Origin: Ectopseudomonas mendocina
Lineage (GTDB): Bacteria > Pseudomonadota > Gammaproteobacteria > Pseudomonadales > Pseudomonadaceae
Direction: 5' to 3'
NCBI RefSeq assembly: GCF_008041835.1
Contig: NZ_VRYE01000032.1
Location: 1 to 56,277, forward strand
Length of the DNA stretch: 56,277 bases
Below are positions 24,512-34,731 of this stretch, piece by piece. Position 1 is the first letter of the stretch, and each line of letters opens with the position of its first letter. A program made the position numbers and the translations under genes. The notes under the pieces are model-generated. The model saw only the letters and a program-made list of their open reading frames with translations, did no database searches and was not told the DNA's origin.

Positions 24512-24844
24512 ATGGAAGTAGCCGCTAAGTTGTCGGGCGCTCGCATCTCCGCCCAGAAAGCTCGCCTGGTCGCCGACCAGATCCGCGGGAAGAAGGTGGG
24601 CGAAGCGCTCAACCTGCTGGCTTTCAGCAGCAAGAAAGCCGCCGAGATCATGAAGAAAGTGCTGGAGTCGGCCGTTGCCAACGCCGAGCACAACGAAGGC
24701 GCAGACGTTGATGACCTGAAGGTCAGCACCGTTTTCGTCAACGAAGGGCGTTCGCTTAAGCGCATCATGCCGCGTGCCAAGGGCCGTGCTGATCGCATCG
24801 TCAAGCGGTCTTGCCATATCACTGTCAAGGTTGCGGACAAGTAA
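24512..24844 (+). CDS. rplV: 50S ribosomal protein L22
   Basis: Spans the large subunit and forms part of the exit-tunnel constriction with L4. The 110-residue product starts at ATG 24512 ([20 protein letters not shown]); a TTG codon six bases upstream is in frame but would add residues not found in the family. The hairpin loop [19 protein letters not shown] (here [20 protein letters not shown]) is where macrolide-resistance changes map in other bacteria. Confidence 0.97.
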
Positions 24845-24857
24845 CGGAGTCGATCAG

Positions 24858-25544
24858 ATGGGTCAGAAAGTACATCCCGTTGGCATCCGCCTGGGAATCG
24901 TCAAGGATCACACCTCGGTCTGGTACGCAGATGGTCGCAATTACGCCGACTACCTGAACGCCGACCTGAAGGTTCGTGCATACCTGCAAGACAAACTAAA
25001 AAGCGCGTCCGTTAGCCGTATCGACATCGCTCGTCCGGCTCAAACCGCACGCATCACCATCCACACCGCTCGTCCCGGCATCGTGATCGGCAAGAAAGGT
25101 GAAGATGTTGAGAAGCTGCGTCAGGACCTGACCAAGCAAATGGGTGTGCCGGTGCACATCAACATCGAAGAGATCCGCAAGCCGGAGCTCGACGGTATGC
25201 TGGTTGCGCAGAGCGTAGCTCAGCAGCTGGAGCGTCGCGTTATGTTCCGTCGCGCCATGAAGCGCGCTGTACAGAACGCCATGCGCATTGGTGCCAAGGG
25301 CATCAAGATCCAGGTGAGCGGTCGTCTTGGCGGCGCTGAAATTGCCCGTACCGAGTGGTATCGCGAAGGTCGTGTGCCTCTGCACACCCTGCGTGCCGAT
25401 ATCGATTACGCCACCTACGAAGCGCACACCACTTACGGTGTGATCGGCGTCAAGGTTTGGATCTTCAAGGGTGAGGTCATCGGTGGCCGCACTGAAGAGC
25501 TGAAGCCGCAAGCGCCCGCTCCTCGTAAAGCTGCTAAGAAATAA
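24858..25544 (+). CDS. rpsC: 30S ribosomal protein S3
   Basis: Sits at the mRNA entry channel and contributes helicase activity. The 228 residues comprise a KH type II domain with [11 protein letters not shown] (about 53-63) and the C-terminal domain. I chose ATG 24858 ([20 protein letters not shown]) with ACGGAG upstream; the open frame from 24774 overlaps rplV and is not coding. Confidence 0.98.
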   Translation: MGQKVHPVGIRLGIVKDHTSVWYADGRNYADYLNADLKVRAYLQDKLKSASVSRIDIARPAQTARITIHTARPGIVIGKKGEDVEKLRQDLTKQMGVPVHINIEEIRKPELDGMLVAQSVAQQLERRVMFRRAMKRAVQNAMRIGAKGIKIQVSGRLGGAEIARTEWYREGRVPLHTLRADIDYATYEAHTTYGVIGVKVWIFKGEVIGGRTEELKPQAPAPRKAAKK

Positions 25545-25556
25545 GGAGTACGCATC

Positions 25557-25970
25557 ATGTTGCAACCAAAGCGTACGAAGTTCCGCAAGCAGATGACCGG
25601 CCACAACCGTGGTCTGGCTCAGCGCGGTAGCAAGGTCAGCTTCGGCGAGTTCGCGCTGAAGTCTGTCGCCCGCGGTCGTCTCACCGCTCGTCAGATCGAG
25701 TCCGCTCGTCGTGCTCTGACCCGTCACGTTAAGCGTGGCGGCAAGATCTGGATCCGCGTCTTCCCGGACAAGCCGGTTACCAAGAAGCCTCTCGAAGTGC
25801 GTATGGGTAAAGGTAAGGGTGGCGTTGAATACTGGGTAGCCCAGATCCAGCCAGGCAAGGTCCTGTACGAGATCGAAGGCGTATCCGAAGAGCTGGCGCG
25901 CGAGGCATTTGCCCTGGCTGCTGCAAAGCTGCCGCTCGCCACCACCTTTGTTAAGCGGACGGTGATGTGA
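25557..25970 (+). CDS. rplP: 50S ribosomal protein L16
   Basis: Organises the A-site tRNA-binding region of the 50S subunit. The 137-residue product contains the motif [14 protein letters not shown] and the arginine at about 81 ([11 protein letters not shown]) that is hydroxylated in E. coli. SD AAGGAG precedes ATG 25557. The stop overlaps the rpmC start (TGATG). Confidence 0.98.
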   Translation: MLQPKRTKFRKQMTGHNRGLAQRGSKVSFGEFALKSVARGRLTARQIESARRALTRHVKRGGKIWIRVFPDKPVTKKPLEVRMGKGKGGVEYWVAQIQPGKVLYEIEGVSEELAREAFALAAAKLPLATTFVKRTVM

Positions 25971-26161
25971 TGAAAGCGACCGAACTTCGTGATAAAAGCG
26001 CACAACAGCTGAACGAGCAACTGCTCGAGCTGCTGCGCGACCAGTTCAATCTGCGTATGCAGAAGGCGACTGGCCAGCTGGGGCAGTCTCACCTGCTCTC
26101 GCAAGTGAAGCGCGACATCGCTCGCGTCAAGACTGTCCTCAGCCAGCAGGCAGGTAAGTGA
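25970..26161 (+). CDS. rpmC: 50S ribosomal protein L29
   Basis: Small helical protein at the exit-tunnel mouth beside L23, part of the SRP and trigger-factor docking site. The 63-residue product [20 protein letters not shown] begins at ATG 25970, overlapping the rplP stop by one base; a GTG three bases upstream is also in frame but overlaps more. Confidence 0.95.
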   Translation: MKATELRDKSAQQLNEQLLELLRDQFNLRMQKATGQLGQSHLLSQVKRDIARVKTVLSQQAGK

Positions 26162-26163
26162 TC

Positions 26164-26430
26164 ATGGCCGAAGTTGAAAAAACAGTCCGTACGCTGACCG
26201 GCCGTGTTGTCAGCGACAAGATGGACAAGACCATCACCGTTCTGATCGAGCGTCGCGTCAAGCACCCGATCTACGGTAAATACGTCAAGCGTTCGACCAA
26301 GCTGCACGCTCACGACGAAAGCAACCAGTGCAAGATCGGCGACAAGGTTTCCATTCGCGAAACCCGCCCGCAGTCCAAGACCAAGTCCTGGGCTCTGGTT
26401 GAAGTCGTTGAACGCGCCGTCGAAGTCTAA
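26164..26430 (+). CDS. rpsQ: 30S ribosomal protein S17
   Basis: Early 16S rRNA-binding protein of the 30S body. The 88-residue OB-fold protein runs [20 protein letters not shown] and contains [15 protein letters not shown] chose ATG 26164, just after the rpmC stop. It is the last gene of the S10 group. Confidence 0.97.
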   Translation: MAEVEKTVRTLTGRVVSDKMDKTITVLIERRVKHPIYGKYVKRSTKLHAHDESNQCKIGDKVSIRETRPQSKTKSWALVEVVERAVEV

Positions 26431-26453
26431 GAGCTAAGGGTCGGAGAAATTTT

Positions 26454-26822
26454 ATGATTCAGACTCAATCCATGCTCGATGTGGCTGACAACAGCGGTGC
26501 ACGTCGTGTTATGTGCATCAAGGTGCTGGGCGGCTCGCATCGTCGCTACGCCGGCATCGGCGACATCATCAAGGTCACCGTCAAGGAAGCAATTCCGCGC
26601 GGCAAAGTGAAGAAAGGTCAGGTCATGACCGCAGTGGTCGTTCGTACCCGTCACGGCGTTCGCCGTGCCGATGGTTCGATCATCCGCTTCGACGGCAACG
26701 CTGCTGTTCTGCTGAACAACAAGCAAGAGCCGATCGGTACCCGTATCTTCGGGCCAGTGACCCGTGAACTGCGTTCCGAGAAGTTCATGAAGATCGTCTC
26801 GCTCGCCCCTGAAGTGCTTTAA
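26454..26822 (+). CDS. rplN: 50S ribosomal protein L14
   Basis: Intersubunit protein forming bridge B8 and the binding site of the silencing factor RsfS. The 122-residue product starts [20 protein letters not shown] from ATG 26454 with GGAGA upstream. Only 23 bp separate it from rpsQ, and no terminator or promoter is visible, so S10 and spc genes appear to be one run here. Confidence 0.98.
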   Translation: MIQTQSMLDVADNSGARRVMCIKVLGGSHRRYAGIGDIIKVTVKEAIPRGKVKKGQVMTAVVVRTRHGVRRADGSIIRFDGNAAVLLNNKQEPIGTRIFGPVTRELRSEKFMKIVSLAPEVL

Positions 26823-26833
26823 GGAGATCCGAC

Positions 26834-27148
26834 ATGCAAAAGATTCGTCGTGACGACGAGATCATCGTGATCGCCGGCAAAGACAAAGGTAAGCGCGGTA
26901 AGGTGCTCAAGGTTCTCGCTGACGACCGTCTGGTCGTCGGTGGTATCAACCTGGTGAAGCGTCATACCAAGCCGAACCCGATGTCGGGCGTTCAAGGCGG
27001 TATCGTCGAGAAAGAAGCGCCACTGCACGCTTCCAACGTTGCCATCTTCAACTCTGAAACCAACAAGGCTGATCGCGTTGGCTTCAAGATCGAAGACGGC
27101 AAGAAAATTCGTGTCTTCAAGTCCACCCAGAAGCCGGTTGGCGCTTGA
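26834..27148 (+). CDS. rplX: 50S ribosomal protein L24
   Basis: Assembly-initiating 23S rRNA-binding protein. The 104-residue product has a KOW motif near the N-terminus ([20 protein letters not shown], about 7-26). SD AAGGAGAT lies eight bases before ATG 26834. Confidence 0.98.
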   Translation: MQKIRRDDEIIVIAGKDKGKRGKVLKVLADDRLVVGGINLVKRHTKPNPMSGVQGGIVEKEAPLHASNVAIFNSETNKADRVGFKIEDGKKIRVFKSTQKPVGA

Positions 27149-27167
27149 GAATCCGTAGGTAAATACC

Positions 27168-27707
27168 ATGGCACGACTGAAAGAGATTTACCGGAAGGAA
27201 ATCGCGCCCAAGCTGAAGGAAGAACTGAAGCTGGCCAACGTGATGGAAGTTCCGCGCATCACCAAGATCACCCTGAACATGGGCCTGGGCGAAGCGATCG
27301 GTGACAAGAAAGTCATCGAGAACGCCGTTGCCGACCTCGAGAAGATCACCGGTCAGAAAGTCGTTGTGACTCATGCCCGCAAGTCGATCGCAGGTTTCAA
27401 GGTTCGTGAAGGTTGGCCGATTGGCGTCAAGGTCACTCTGCGTCGCGAGCGTATGTACGAGTTCCTGGATCGTCTGCTGTCCATCTCCCTGCCGCGCGTG
27501 CGTGACTTCCGCGGCCTGAATGCCAAGTCCTTCGATGGCCGTGGCAACTACAGCATGGGCGTGAAAGAGCAGATCATCTTCCCGGAAATCGATTACGACA
27601 AGATCGATGCGCTGCGTGGTCTGGACATCACCCTGACTACCACTGCCCGTAACGATGATGAAGGCCGCGCTCTGCTGCGTGCTTTCAACTTCCCGTTCCG
27701 CAACTGA
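27168..27707 (+). CDS. rplE: 50S ribosomal protein L5
   Basis: Binds 5S rRNA and contacts P-site tRNA and S13/S19 across the subunit interface. The 179-residue product contains [20 protein letters not shown] and the C-terminal [19 protein letters not shown]. It starts at ATG 27168. Confidence 0.98.
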   Translation: MARLKEIYRKEIAPKLKEELKLANVMEVPRITKITLNMGLGEAIGDKKVIENAVADLEKITGQKVVVTHARKSIAGFKVREGWPIGVKVTLRRERMYEFLDRLLSISLPRVRDFRGLNAKSFDGRGNYSMGVKEQIIFPEIDYDKIDALRGLDITLTTTARNDDEGRALLRAFNFPFRN

Positions 27708-27722
27708 TCGGAGTCCTGGACA

Positions 27723-28028
27723 ATGGCCAAGACAAGCATGAAGAACCGCGAGCTGAAGCGTCAGCAAACGGTTGCCAAGTACGCCAAGAAGCGTGCCGAG
27801 CTGAAAGCGATCATCGCCAACCCGAACTCCACTCCGGAAGCTCGTTGGGAAGCTCAGGTCGCTCTGCAGAAGCAGCCGCGTGACGCCAGCGCCTCGCGCC
27901 TGCGTAACCGCTGCCGCATCACCGGCCGTCCGCACGGCGTTTACCGCAAGTTCGGTCTGTCGCGTAACAAGCTGCGCGAAGCCGCCATGCGTGGTGACGT
28001 ACCGGGCCTGGTGAAAGCCAGCTGGTAA
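27723..28028 (+). CDS. rpsN: 30S ribosomal protein S14
   Basis: 30S head protein. The 101-residue length and the absence of a CxxC zinc-binding pair identify the long, zinc-independent form (C-minus type); the only visible Cys is in [20 protein letters not shown]. Three terminator-like hairpins occupy the 192 bp that follow, which is unusual inside the spc group. Confidence 0.98.
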   Translation: MAKTSMKNRELKRQQTVAKYAKKRAELKAIIANPNSTPEARWEAQVALQKQPRDASASRLRNRCRITGRPHGVYRKFGLSRNKLREAAMRGDVPGLVKASW

Positions 28029-28045
28029 GTAGCAGTAAAAAAGCG

Positions 28046-28069
28046 AAGCCGGCCTAGTGCCGGCTTTGT
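28046..28069 (+). terminator. Terminator-like hairpin 1 after rpsN
   Basis: AAGCCGGC (28046-28053) pairs with GCCGGCTT (28059-28066) around CTAGT, followed by TGTCTTT. It is preceded by an A-rich run. Confidence 0.75.
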
Positions 28070-28080
28070 CTTTATATGAA

Positions 28081-28110
28081 CAAGCCCCTTTTGGGGCTTG
28101 CTTCATTTTT
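28081..28110 (+). terminator. Terminator-like hairpin 2 after rpsN
   Basis: CAAGCCCC (28081-28088) pairs perfectly with GGGGCTTG (28093-28100) around TTTT; CTTCATTTTT follows, with the U-run displaced five bases from the stem. Confidence 0.75.
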
Positions 28111-28126
28111 GATCGGTCTCTAGAAT
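28098..28126 (+). promoter_or_regulatory. Candidate internal promoter ahead of rpsH
   Basis: TTGCTT (28098-28103) and TAGAAT (28121-28126) are spaced by 17 bp. The -35 box overlaps the 3' arm of hairpin 2. If used, transcription would begin near 28133 and run through hairpin 3 into rpsH. Confidence 0.5.
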
Positions 28127-28177
28127 GTCCGGCTCTCCTGAGCCTGGTATTTCCATGCCGAGCTTTTGGATGATCCC

Positions 28178-28200
28178 ACAGCCCTCGGGCTGTTCTTTTT
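28178..28200 (+). terminator. Terminator-like hairpin 3, just before rpsH
   Basis: ACAGCC (28178-28183) pairs with GGCTGT (28188-28193) around CTCG, followed by TCTTTTT. It ends 20 bp before the rpsH start, so it is more likely an attenuator than a full terminator. Confidence 0.65.
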
Positions 28201-28220
28201 GTATCAGGAGCGTCTAGCCC

Positions 28221-28613
28221 ATGAGTATGCAGGACCCGTTAGCGGACATGCTAACTCGTATCCGTAATGCCCAGATGGCTGAAAAGTCCGTCGTAAGCAT
28301 GCCGTCTTCCACTCTGAAGGTGGCTGTAGCCAAGGTTCTGAAGGACGAAGGTTACATTGCGGGTTATGAAGTCAATGGCGAAGCCAAGCCGCAGCTGTCC
28401 ATCGAGCTGAAGTACTTCGAAGGCCGTCCGGTCATCGAGGAAGTCAAGCGCGTGAGCCGTCCCGGCCTTCGTCAGTACAAATCCGTCGATGACCTGCCGA
28501 AGGTACGCGGCGGTCTCGGTGTTTCCATCGTCTCCACCAACAAAGGTGTGATGACGGATCGCGCTGCGCGCGCTGCCGGTGTCGGCGGCGAAGTGCTCTG
28601 CACCGTGTTCTAA
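28221..28613 (+). CDS. rpsH: 30S ribosomal protein S8
   Basis: Primary 16S rRNA-binding protein of the central domain; in E. coli it represses the spc operon. The 130-residue product begins [20 protein letters not shown] and ends with [11 protein letters not shown], carrying the conserved rRNA-binding C-terminal motif [23 protein letters not shown] precedes ATG 28221. Confidence 0.98.
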   Translation: MSMQDPLADMLTRIRNAQMAEKSVVSMPSSTLKVAVAKVLKDEGYIAGYEVNGEAKPQLSIELKYFEGRPVIEEVKRVSRPGLRQYKSVDDLPKVRGGLGVSIVSTNKGVMTDRAARAAGVGGEVLCTVF

Positions 28614-28625
28614 GGGGGGATAAGC

Positions 28626-29159
28626 ATGTCTCGCGTTGCTAAGAACCCCGTTGTGCTGCCTGCCGGTGTCGAGGTCAAACTCGCCGGCCAGCAGCTTTCG
28701 GTCAAGGGTGCCAAGGGCGCTCTGGAACTGAACGTTCACTCTTCCGTAGAAGTGATCCAGGAAGGCTCCGAACTGCGTTTCGCCGCTCGTAACGGCGATC
28801 AGCAGAACAAGGCCATGGCCGGCACCACTCGTGCTCTGGTCAACAACATGGTCATCGGCGTCAGCCAAGGCTTCGAGCGCAAGCTGCAACTGGTCGGCGT
28901 AGGCTACAAGGCCCAGGCCAAAGGTCAGGTGCTGAACCTCGCGCTGGGCTTCTCTCACCCGATCGACTACGAACTGCCGGCAGGCGTCGTGGCTGAAACC
29001 CCTAACCAGACCGAGATCCTGATCAAGGGTATCGACAAGCAACTGGTGGGTCAGGTGGCTGCGGAGATCCGTGACTTCCGTCGTCCTGAGCCTTACAAGG
29101 GCAAAGGCGTTCGTTACGCGGATGAAGTCGTCCGTCGTAAAGAAGCCAAGAAGAAGTAA
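28626..29159 (+). CDS. rplF: 50S ribosomal protein L6
   Basis: Located near the factor-binding site of the 50S subunit. The 177 residues form two related domains; the second contains the signature [31 protein letters not shown] precedes ATG 28626. Confidence 0.98.
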   Translation: MSRVAKNPVVLPAGVEVKLAGQQLSVKGAKGALELNVHSSVEVIQEGSELRFAARNGDQQNKAMAGTTRALVNNMVIGVSQGFERKLQLVGVGYKAQAKGQVLNLALGFSHPIDYELPAGVVAETPNQTEILIKGIDKQLVGQVAAEIRDFRRPEPYKGKGVRYADEVVRRKEAKKK

Positions 29160-29170
29160 GGGGCTGAGAT

Positions 29171-29521
29171 ATGACCGACAAAAAAGTTACTCGTCTGCGT
29201 CGCGCTCGCAAAGCACGCCTGAAAATGCACGAGCTCGAAGCCGTGCGTCTGTGCGTGTATCGCTCTTCGCAACACATCTACGCCCAGGTCATTTCGGCCG
29301 ACGGCAGCAAGGTTCTGGCCAGCGCCTCGACCTTGGACAAAGCACTGCGTGATGGCGCCACTGGCAACGTCGACGCCGCCAAGAAAGTAGGTCAGCTGGT
29401 TGCCGAGCGCGCGAAAGCCGCTGGTGTGACTCAGGTTGCATTCGACCGTTCTGGCTTCAAGTACCACGGTCGCGTCAAGGCGCTGGCCGATGCTGCTCGT
29501 GAAGGCGGGCTGGAGTTCTAA
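29171..29521 (+). CDS. rplR: 50S ribosomal protein L18
   Basis: Binds 5S rRNA in the central protuberance. The 116-residue product has the basic N-terminus ([20 protein letters not shown]) and the core [20 protein letters not shown]. The stop lies 3 bp before rpsE. Confidence 0.98.
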   Translation: MTDKKVTRLRRARKARLKMHELEAVRLCVYRSSQHIYAQVISADGSKVLASASTLDKALRDGATGNVDAAKKVGQLVAERAKAAGVTQVAFDRSGFKYHGRVKALADAAREGGLEF

Positions 29522-29524
29522 GTT

Positions 29525-30025
29525 ATGGCAAATAACGACCAAAAGCGCGACGAAGGCTATATCGAGAAGCTGGTCCAGGTTAACCGCGTTGCCAAGACCG
29601 TAAAGGGTGGCCGTATCTTCACCTTCACCGCGCTGACCGTGGTGGGTGATGGCAAGGGTCGCGTCGGTTTCGGCCGTGGCAAGTCCCGTGAAGTACCGGC
29701 TGCCATCCAGAAGGCGATGGAAGCTGCGCGTCGCAACATGATCCAGGTGGATCTGAACGGCACCACTCTGCAGTACCCGATCAAGTCCGCTCATGGCGCC
29801 TCCAAGGTGTACATGCAGCCGGCTTCCGAAGGTACCGGTATCATCGCCGGCGGCGCCATGCGTGCCGTTCTGGAAGTGGCTGGTGTACAGAACGTTCTGG
29901 CCAAGTGCTACGGCTCGACCAACCCGGTGAACGTGGTTCATGCCACCTTCAAGGGTCTGAAGACCATGCAGTCTCCGGAATCCGTTGCAGCCAAGCGTGG
30001 CAAGAGCGTCGAGGAGATTCTCTAA
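29525..30025 (+). CDS. rpsE: 30S ribosomal protein S5
   Basis: Small-subunit protein at the mRNA entrance that affects decoding accuracy. The 166-residue product contains the S5 signature [20 protein letters not shown] in loop 2, the spectinomycin-sensitive region, with no obvious alteration. It begins at ATG 29525. Confidence 0.98.
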   Translation: MANNDQKRDEGYIEKLVQVNRVAKTVKGGRIFTFTALTVVGDGKGRVGFGRGKSREVPAAIQKAMEAARRNMIQVDLNGTTLQYPIKSAHGASKVYMQPASEGTGIIAGGAMRAVLEVAGVQNVLAKCYGSTNPVNVVHATFKGLKTMQSPESVAAKRGKSVEEIL

Positions 30026-30027
30026 CC

Positions 30028-30207
30028 ATGGCTAATACCGTCAAAGTGACTCTGATCAAGAGCACCAATGGCCGTCTGGCCAATCACAAAGCTTGCGTCA
30101 AGGGCCTGGGCCTGCGTCGCATCGGTCACACCGTAGAGGTTCTGGATACTCCGGAAAACCGCGGCATGATCAACAAGGCTTACTACCTGCTGAAGGTGGA
30201 GGGTTAA
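30028..30207 (+). CDS. rpmD: 50S ribosomal protein L30
   Basis: Small ferredoxin-like-fold ribosomal protein of 59 residues, [20 protein letters not shown] at the start and [20 protein letters not shown] in the middle. ATG 30028 lies two bases after the rpsE stop. Confidence 0.97.
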   Translation: MANTVKVTLIKSTNGRLANHKACVKGLGLRRIGHTVEVLDTPENRGMINKAYYLLKVEG

Positions 30208-30209
30208 TC

Positions 30210-30641
30210 ATGCAACTGAACGATCTGCGTTCCGCGCCGGGTGCCCGTCGCGAGAAGCACCGTCCGGGCCGTGGTATCGGCAGCGGTCTGGGCAAGACCG
30301 GTGGCCGTGGCCACAAAGGTCAGACCTCCCGCTCCGGTGGTTCCATCGCTCCGGGCTTCGAGGGTGGTCAGCAGCCGCTGCACCGCCGTCTGCCGAAGTT
30401 CGGCTTCGTCTCCCTGAAGGCTATGGACCGCGCTGAAGTGCGTACCTCCGAGCTGAACAAGCTGGAAGGCGTTGTCACTCTGCAGGCTCTGAAGGATGCC
30501 AATCTGGTTGGCCAACACGTACAGCGCGTGAAAGTGATGCTGTCCGGTGAGGTTACCCGTGCGGTCACCCTGAAAGGCATCGCTGCCACCAAAGGTGCGC
30601 GTGCGGCTATTGAAGCAGCTGGCGGTAAGTTCGAGGACTAA
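30210..30641 (+). CDS. rplO: 50S ribosomal protein L15
   Basis: Late-assembly 23S rRNA-binding protein. The 143-residue product has the glycine-rich N-terminal extension ([19 protein letters not shown]) and ends [15 protein letters not shown] 30210 is two bases after the rpmD stop; the same frame is open further upstream inside rpmD. secY begins immediately after its stop. Confidence 0.97.
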   Translation: MQLNDLRSAPGARREKHRPGRGIGSGLGKTGGRGHKGQTSRSGGSIAPGFEGGQQPLHRRLPKFGFVSLKAMDRAEVRTSELNKLEGVVTLQALKDANLVGQHVQRVKVMLSGEVTRAVTLKGIAATKGARAAIEAAGGKFED

Positions 30642-31970
30642 ATGGCTAAGCAAGGTGCTCTCTCAGCGCTGGCAGGTGGCGGGTTGTCCGAACTCTGGGC
30701 TCGTTTGCGCTTCCTGTTCATGGCGATCATCGTCTACCGGATAGGTGCGCACATCCCGGTTCCTGGCATCAACCCAGACCGACTGGCGGATCTGTTCCGG
30801 CAGAATGAGGGGACCATTCTTAGCTTGTTCAACATGTTTTCCGGCGGCGCGCTGGAGCGGATGAGCATCTTTGCACTGGGGATCATGCCGTACATCTCGG
30901 CATCGATCATCATGCAGCTGATGACCGCCGTCAGCCCGCAGCTGGAGCAGTTGAAGAAGGAAGGTGAAGCTGGCCGTCGCAAGATCAGCCAGTACACCCG
31001 CTACGGCACTCTCGTCCTGGCGTTCGTTCAGGCCATCGGCATGTCCGTTGGTCTGGCTAGTCAGGGCGTGGCGTTCTCGGTCGATTTCGGCTTCCATTTC
31101 GTGGCGATCACCACTTTTGTGGCGGGCGCGATGTTCATGATGTGGCTGGGCGAGCAGATCACCGAGCGCGGTGTCGGCAACGGTATCTCGATGCTGATCT
31201 TTGCAGGCATCGTGGCCGGTCTGCCGTCGGCGATCGGGCAGTCTTTCGAGTCTGCTCGTCAGGGCGATATCAACATCTTCGCTCTGATCGCCATCGGCCT
31301 GCTGGCAGTAGCGATCATCGGTTTCGTGGTGTTCATCGAGCGTGGTCAGCGTCGCATTGCGGTGCACTACGCCAAGCGTCAGCAGGGCCGCAAGGTCTTC
31401 GCTGCGCAGACCAGCCACCTGCCGTTGAAGGTGAACATGGCGGGCGTAATCCCGGCCATTTTCGCCAGCAGCCTTCTGCTGTTCCCGGCCTCGCTGGGTG
31501 CCTGGTTCGGTCAGTCCGAGGGTTTGGGCTGGCTGCAGGACATTTCGCAGGCTATCGCTCCTGGTCAGCCGTTGAACATTCTGCTGTTTAGTGCAGGGAT
31601 CATTTTCTTCTGCTTCTTCTACACGGCACTGATGTTCAACCCGAAAGACGTAGCGGAAAACCTGAAGAAGTCCGGTGCCTTTATTCCGGGCATTCGTCCG
31701 GGCGAGCAGTCGGCACGCTATATCGATGGCGTTCTGACCCGCTTGACCATGTTCGGTGCTCTGTACATGACGGCCGTGTGCCTGCTGCCCCAGTTCCTGG
31801 TGGTTGCGGCCAACGTTCCGTTCTACCTTGGCGGGACCTCGTTGCTGATCGTGGTCGTGGTTGTCATGGACTTCATGTCCCAAGTGCAATCGCACCTCGT
31901 GTCTCACCAGTACGATTCCCTGATGAAGAAAGCCAACCTGAAGGGCTATGGCAGCGGCATGCTCCGCTGA
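30642..31970 (+). CDS. secY: Preprotein translocase subunit SecY
   Basis: Central channel of the Sec translocon in the inner membrane. The 442-residue protein has ten predicted membrane segments, beginning [20 protein letters not shown] and including the conserved IPVPGI and [15 protein letters not shown] regions and the cytoplasmic loop [20 protein letters not shown]. Its ATG directly abuts the rplO stop. The co-location with rpmJ is normal for the spc operon. Confidence 0.98.
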
Positions 31971-31998
31971 TCCACCCGTAAGGTTCGAGGAGTTGGTA

Positions 31999-32115
31999 AT
32001 GAAAGTTCGTGCATCGGTGAAAAAGCTGTGCCGTAACTGCAAAATTATCCGTCGCGAAGGTGTCGTGCGGGTGATCTGCAGCGCAGAGCCGCGTCACAAG
32101 CAGCGCCAAGGCTGA
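31999..32115 (+). CDS. rpmJ: 50S ribosomal protein L36
   Basis: Very small 38-residue protein: it begins [20 protein letters not shown] and ends RHKQRQG. The zinc-binding set is complete (C11-x2-C14 ... C27 ... H33), so this is the zinc-containing form. GAGGAG precedes ATG 31999 by about 8 bases. It closes the spc operon and a terminator follows at 32137. Because other zinc-linked genes are in the window, the zinc-independent paralogue, if any, must lie elsewhere. Confidence 0.95.
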
Positions 32116-32136
32116 GTGTGAACCACGCGTGATAAG

Positions 32137-32175
32137 CCCGGCAGCTAGTGCGCTGCCGGGTTGATTATTTGTTTT
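32137..32175 (+). terminator. Intrinsic terminator after rpmJ
   Basis: CCCGGCAGC (32137-32145) pairs perfectly with GCTGCCGGG (32152-32160) around TAGTGC; a T-rich but interrupted tail follows. The alpha-operon promoter begins at the very next base. Confidence 0.8.
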
Positions 32176-32189
32176 TACAGCGTTAATAT
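32161..32189 (+). promoter_or_regulatory. Alpha operon sigma70 promoter
   Basis: TTGATT (32161-32166) and TAATAT (32184-32189) are spaced by exactly 17 bp, followed by the GC-rich CTCGCGCCC. Transcription would start near 32196, about 53 nt ahead of rpsM. Confidence 0.8.
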
Positions 32190-32248
32190 CTCGCGCCCTA
32201 TTTCTTGGCTTCCGGGGCGTAGGTAGCTGTCAATTGGAGTTCCACTGA

Positions 32249-32605
32249 ATGGCCCGTATTGCAGGCGTTAACATTCCGGATAACAAGCACACTGTTATCT
32301 CGCTGACCTACATCTATGGTGTTGGTCGCACCACTGCACAGAAAATCTGTGCCGCTACCGGCGTAAACCCGGCTGCGAAAATCAAGGATCTGACTGACGA
32401 GCAGATCGAACAGCTGCGTGGCGAAGTAGCCAAGGTGAATACCGAAGGCGACCTGCGTCGTGAAGTGAATATGAAGATCAAGCGCTTGATGGATCTGGGT
32501 TGCTACCGCGGCCTGCGTCATCGTAAAGGTCTGCCGGTTCGCGGTCAGCGTACCAAGACCAACGCTCGCACCCGTAAGGGCCCGCGTAAGCCGATCCGCA
32601 AGTAA
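32249..32605 (+). CDS. rpsM: 30S ribosomal protein S13
   Basis: 30S head protein that contacts L5 (bridge B1) and P-site tRNA. The 118-residue protein contains the helix-hairpin-helix region [14 protein letters not shown] and the basic tail [20 protein letters not shown]. First gene of the alpha operon, after the promoter at 32161. Confidence 0.98.
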   Translation: MARIAGVNIPDNKHTVISLTYIYGVGRTTAQKICAATGVNPAAKIKDLTDEQIEQLRGEVAKVNTEGDLRREVNMKIKRLMDLGCYRGLRHRKGLPVRGQRTKTNARTRKGPRKPIRK

Positions 32606-32635
32606 TCGCATTCGCGAATCGACAGGAATTTAGTC

Positions 32636-33025
32636 ATGGCAAAACCTGCTGCTCGTACTCGTAAGAAAGTCAAAAAGACGGTGGTTGATGGCATCGCCCA
32701 CATCCACGCGTCTTTCAACAACACCATCGTGACCATCACCGACCGTCAGGGCAACGCCCTGTCCTGGGCTACCTCGGGTGGTTCGGGTTTCCGCGGCTCG
32801 CGTAAGTCCACTCCGTTCGCTGCCCAGATCGCCGCCGAGCGCGCTGGTCAGGCCGCTCTGGAGTATGGCCTGAAGAACCTCGACGTGAACGTCAAGGGCC
32901 CGGGTCCAGGTCGCGAATCTGCCGTGCGTGCTCTGAACGCCTGCGGCTATAAAATCGCCAGCATCACCGACGTGACGCCTATCCCGCACAACGGGTGCCG
33001 TCCGCCGAAGAAGCGTCGCGTGTAA
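32636..33025 (+). CDS. rpsK: 30S ribosomal protein S11
   Basis: Platform protein near the Shine-Dalgarno/anti-SD helix. The 129-residue product includes [20 protein letters not shown] and the C-terminal signature [29 protein letters not shown] precedes ATG 32636. Confidence 0.98.
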   Translation: MAKPAARTRKKVKKTVVDGIAHIHASFNNTIVTITDRQGNALSWATSGGSGFRGSRKSTPFAAQIAAERAGQAALEYGLKNLDVNVKGPGPGRESAVRALNACGYKIASITDVTPIPHNGCRPPKKRRV

Positions 33026-33042
33026 ACAGGAGACAGTGAGAA

Positions 33043-33663
33043 ATGGCTCGTTACATTGGTCCCAAGTGCAAACTGTCTCGCCGTGAAGGCACCGATCTCT
33101 TCCTGAAGAGCGGTGTTCGCGCGCTTGAATCTAAGTGCAACATCGAAGCAGCTCCCGGTATTCACGGTCAGCGTCGCGGTCGTCAGTCCGACTACGGCAC
33201 CCAGCTGCGTGAGAAGCAGAAAGTGCGTCGTATCTACGGCGTTCTGGAGCGTCAGTTCAGCGGTTACTACAAGCAAGCTGCCAGCCAGAAGGGCGCCACC
33301 GGCGAAAACCTGCTGCAACTGCTGGAGTGCCGTCTGGATAACGTGGTTTACCGTATGGGCTTTGGTGCTACCCGTGCCGAATCCCGTCAGCTGGTTTCGC
33401 ACAAAGCAATCAGCGTCAACGGTCAGACCGTAAACGTACCGTCCTACCAGGTTAAAGCTGGCGACGTCGTTGCTGTTCGCGAGAAATCGAAGAACCAGCT
33501 GCGCATCGCTCAGGCTCTTGAGCTCTGCGCCCAGCGCGGCCGCGTTGAGTGGGTAGAAGTAGACGCCGAGAAGAAGTCTGGTGTGTTCAAGAACGTACCG
33601 GCTCGTGGCGATCTGTCCGCTGACATCAACGAGAGCCTGATTGTCGAGCTCTACTCCAAGTAA
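33043..33663 (+). CDS. rpsD: 30S ribosomal protein S4
   Basis: Assembly-initiating 16S rRNA-binding protein and, in E. coli, translational repressor of the alpha operon. The 206-residue product has the S4 RNA-binding domain at about 95-155 ([20 protein letters not shown]). It uses ATG 33043 after AGGAGACAG. Confidence 0.98.
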   Translation: MARYIGPKCKLSRREGTDLFLKSGVRALESKCNIEAAPGIHGQRRGRQSDYGTQLREKQKVRRIYGVLERQFSGYYKQAASQKGATGENLLQLLECRLDNVVYRMGFGATRAESRQLVSHKAISVNGQTVNVPSYQVKAGDVVAVREKSKNQLRIAQALELCAQRGRVEWVEVDAEKKSGVFKNVPARGDLSADINESLIVELYSK

Positions 33664-33685
33664 GGGCTAGAAAATAGGTGCATCC

Positions 33686-34687
33686 ATGCAGATTTCGGTA
33701 AATGAGTTCCTGACCCCCCGTCACATCGATGTGCAGGAGGTCAGTCCGACCCGCGCCAAGATCACCCTCGAGCCTCTCGAGCGTGGTTTCGGCCATACCC
33801 TGGGCAACGCGCTGCGTCGCATCCTGTTGTCCTCCATGCCTGGCTGTGCAGTAGTCGAGGCCGAGATCGACGGCGTACTCCACGAGTACTCCGCGATCGA
33901 AGGTGTGCAGGAAGATGTAATCGAGATCCTGCTCAACCTGAAAGGTCTGGCTATCAAGCTGCACGGCCGTGACGAAGTGACCCTGACTCTGGCTAAGAAG
34001 GGCCCGGGCGTAGTTACCGCTGCCGATATTCAGCTGGATCACGATGTCGAAATCGTCAATGGCGACCACGTCATCGCCAACCTGGCCGCCAATGGCTCGC
34101 TGAACATGAAGCTCACCGTAGCTCGTGGTCGCGGCTATGAGCCGGCTGACGCGCGTCAGAGCGACGAAGATGAAAGCCGCAGCATTGGTCGCTTGCAGCT
34201 GGATGCTTCGTTCAGCCCTGTGCGTCGGGTTGCTTACGTGGTGGAAAACGCCCGTGTCGAGCAGCGCACCAACCTGGACAAACTGGTTATCGACCTGGAA
34301 ACCAACGGTACCCTGGATCCTGAAGAGGCCATCCGTCGTGCCGCGACCATCCTGCAGCAGCAGCTGGCCGCGTTCGTCGACCTCAAGGGCGACAGCGAGC
34401 CGGTAGTGGTCGAGCAGGAAGACGAGATCGATCCGATCCTGCTGCGTCCTGTCGATGACCTGGAACTGACCGTACGTTCGGCCAACTGCCTCAAGGCAGA
34501 GAACATCTACTACATCGGCGACCTGATTCAGCGCACCGAAGTAGAGCTGCTCAAAACCCCGAACCTGGGCAAGAAATCCCTGACCGAAATCAAGGATGTT
34601 CTGGCTTCTCGCGGTCTGTCCCTCGGTATGCGCCTCGATAACTGGCCGCCGGCAAGTCTGAAGAAAGACGATAAGGCCACTGCCTGA
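33686..34687 (+). CDS. rpoA: RNA polymerase alpha subunit
   Basis: Assembly platform of RNA polymerase and contact point for activators. The 333 residues form the N-terminal dimerisation domain (signature [20 protein letters not shown] at about 32-51), a linker, and the C-terminal domain (about 250-320, [20 protein letters not shown] ... [12 protein letters not shown]) that binds UP elements and activators. All within normal limits for Pseudomonas. Confidence 0.99.
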   Translation: MQISVNEFLTPRHIDVQEVSPTRAKITLEPLERGFGHTLGNALRRILLSSMPGCAVVEAEIDGVLHEYSAIEGVQEDVIEILLNLKGLAIKLHGRDEVTLTLAKKGPGVVTAADIQLDHDVEIVNGDHVIANLAANGSLNMKLTVARGRGYEPADARQSDEDESRSIGRLQLDASFSPVRRVAYVVENARVEQRTNLDKLVIDLETNGTLDPEEAIRRAATILQQQLAAFVDLKGDSEPVVVEQEDEIDPILLRPVDDLELTVRSANCLKAENIYYIGDLIQRTEVELLKTPNLGKKSLTEIKDVLASRGLSLGMRLDNWPPASLKKDDKATA

Positions 34688-34731
34688 TCGTCATCATCAC
34701 CGAACGAACAAGTTTGGTAAGGAATTGAACC

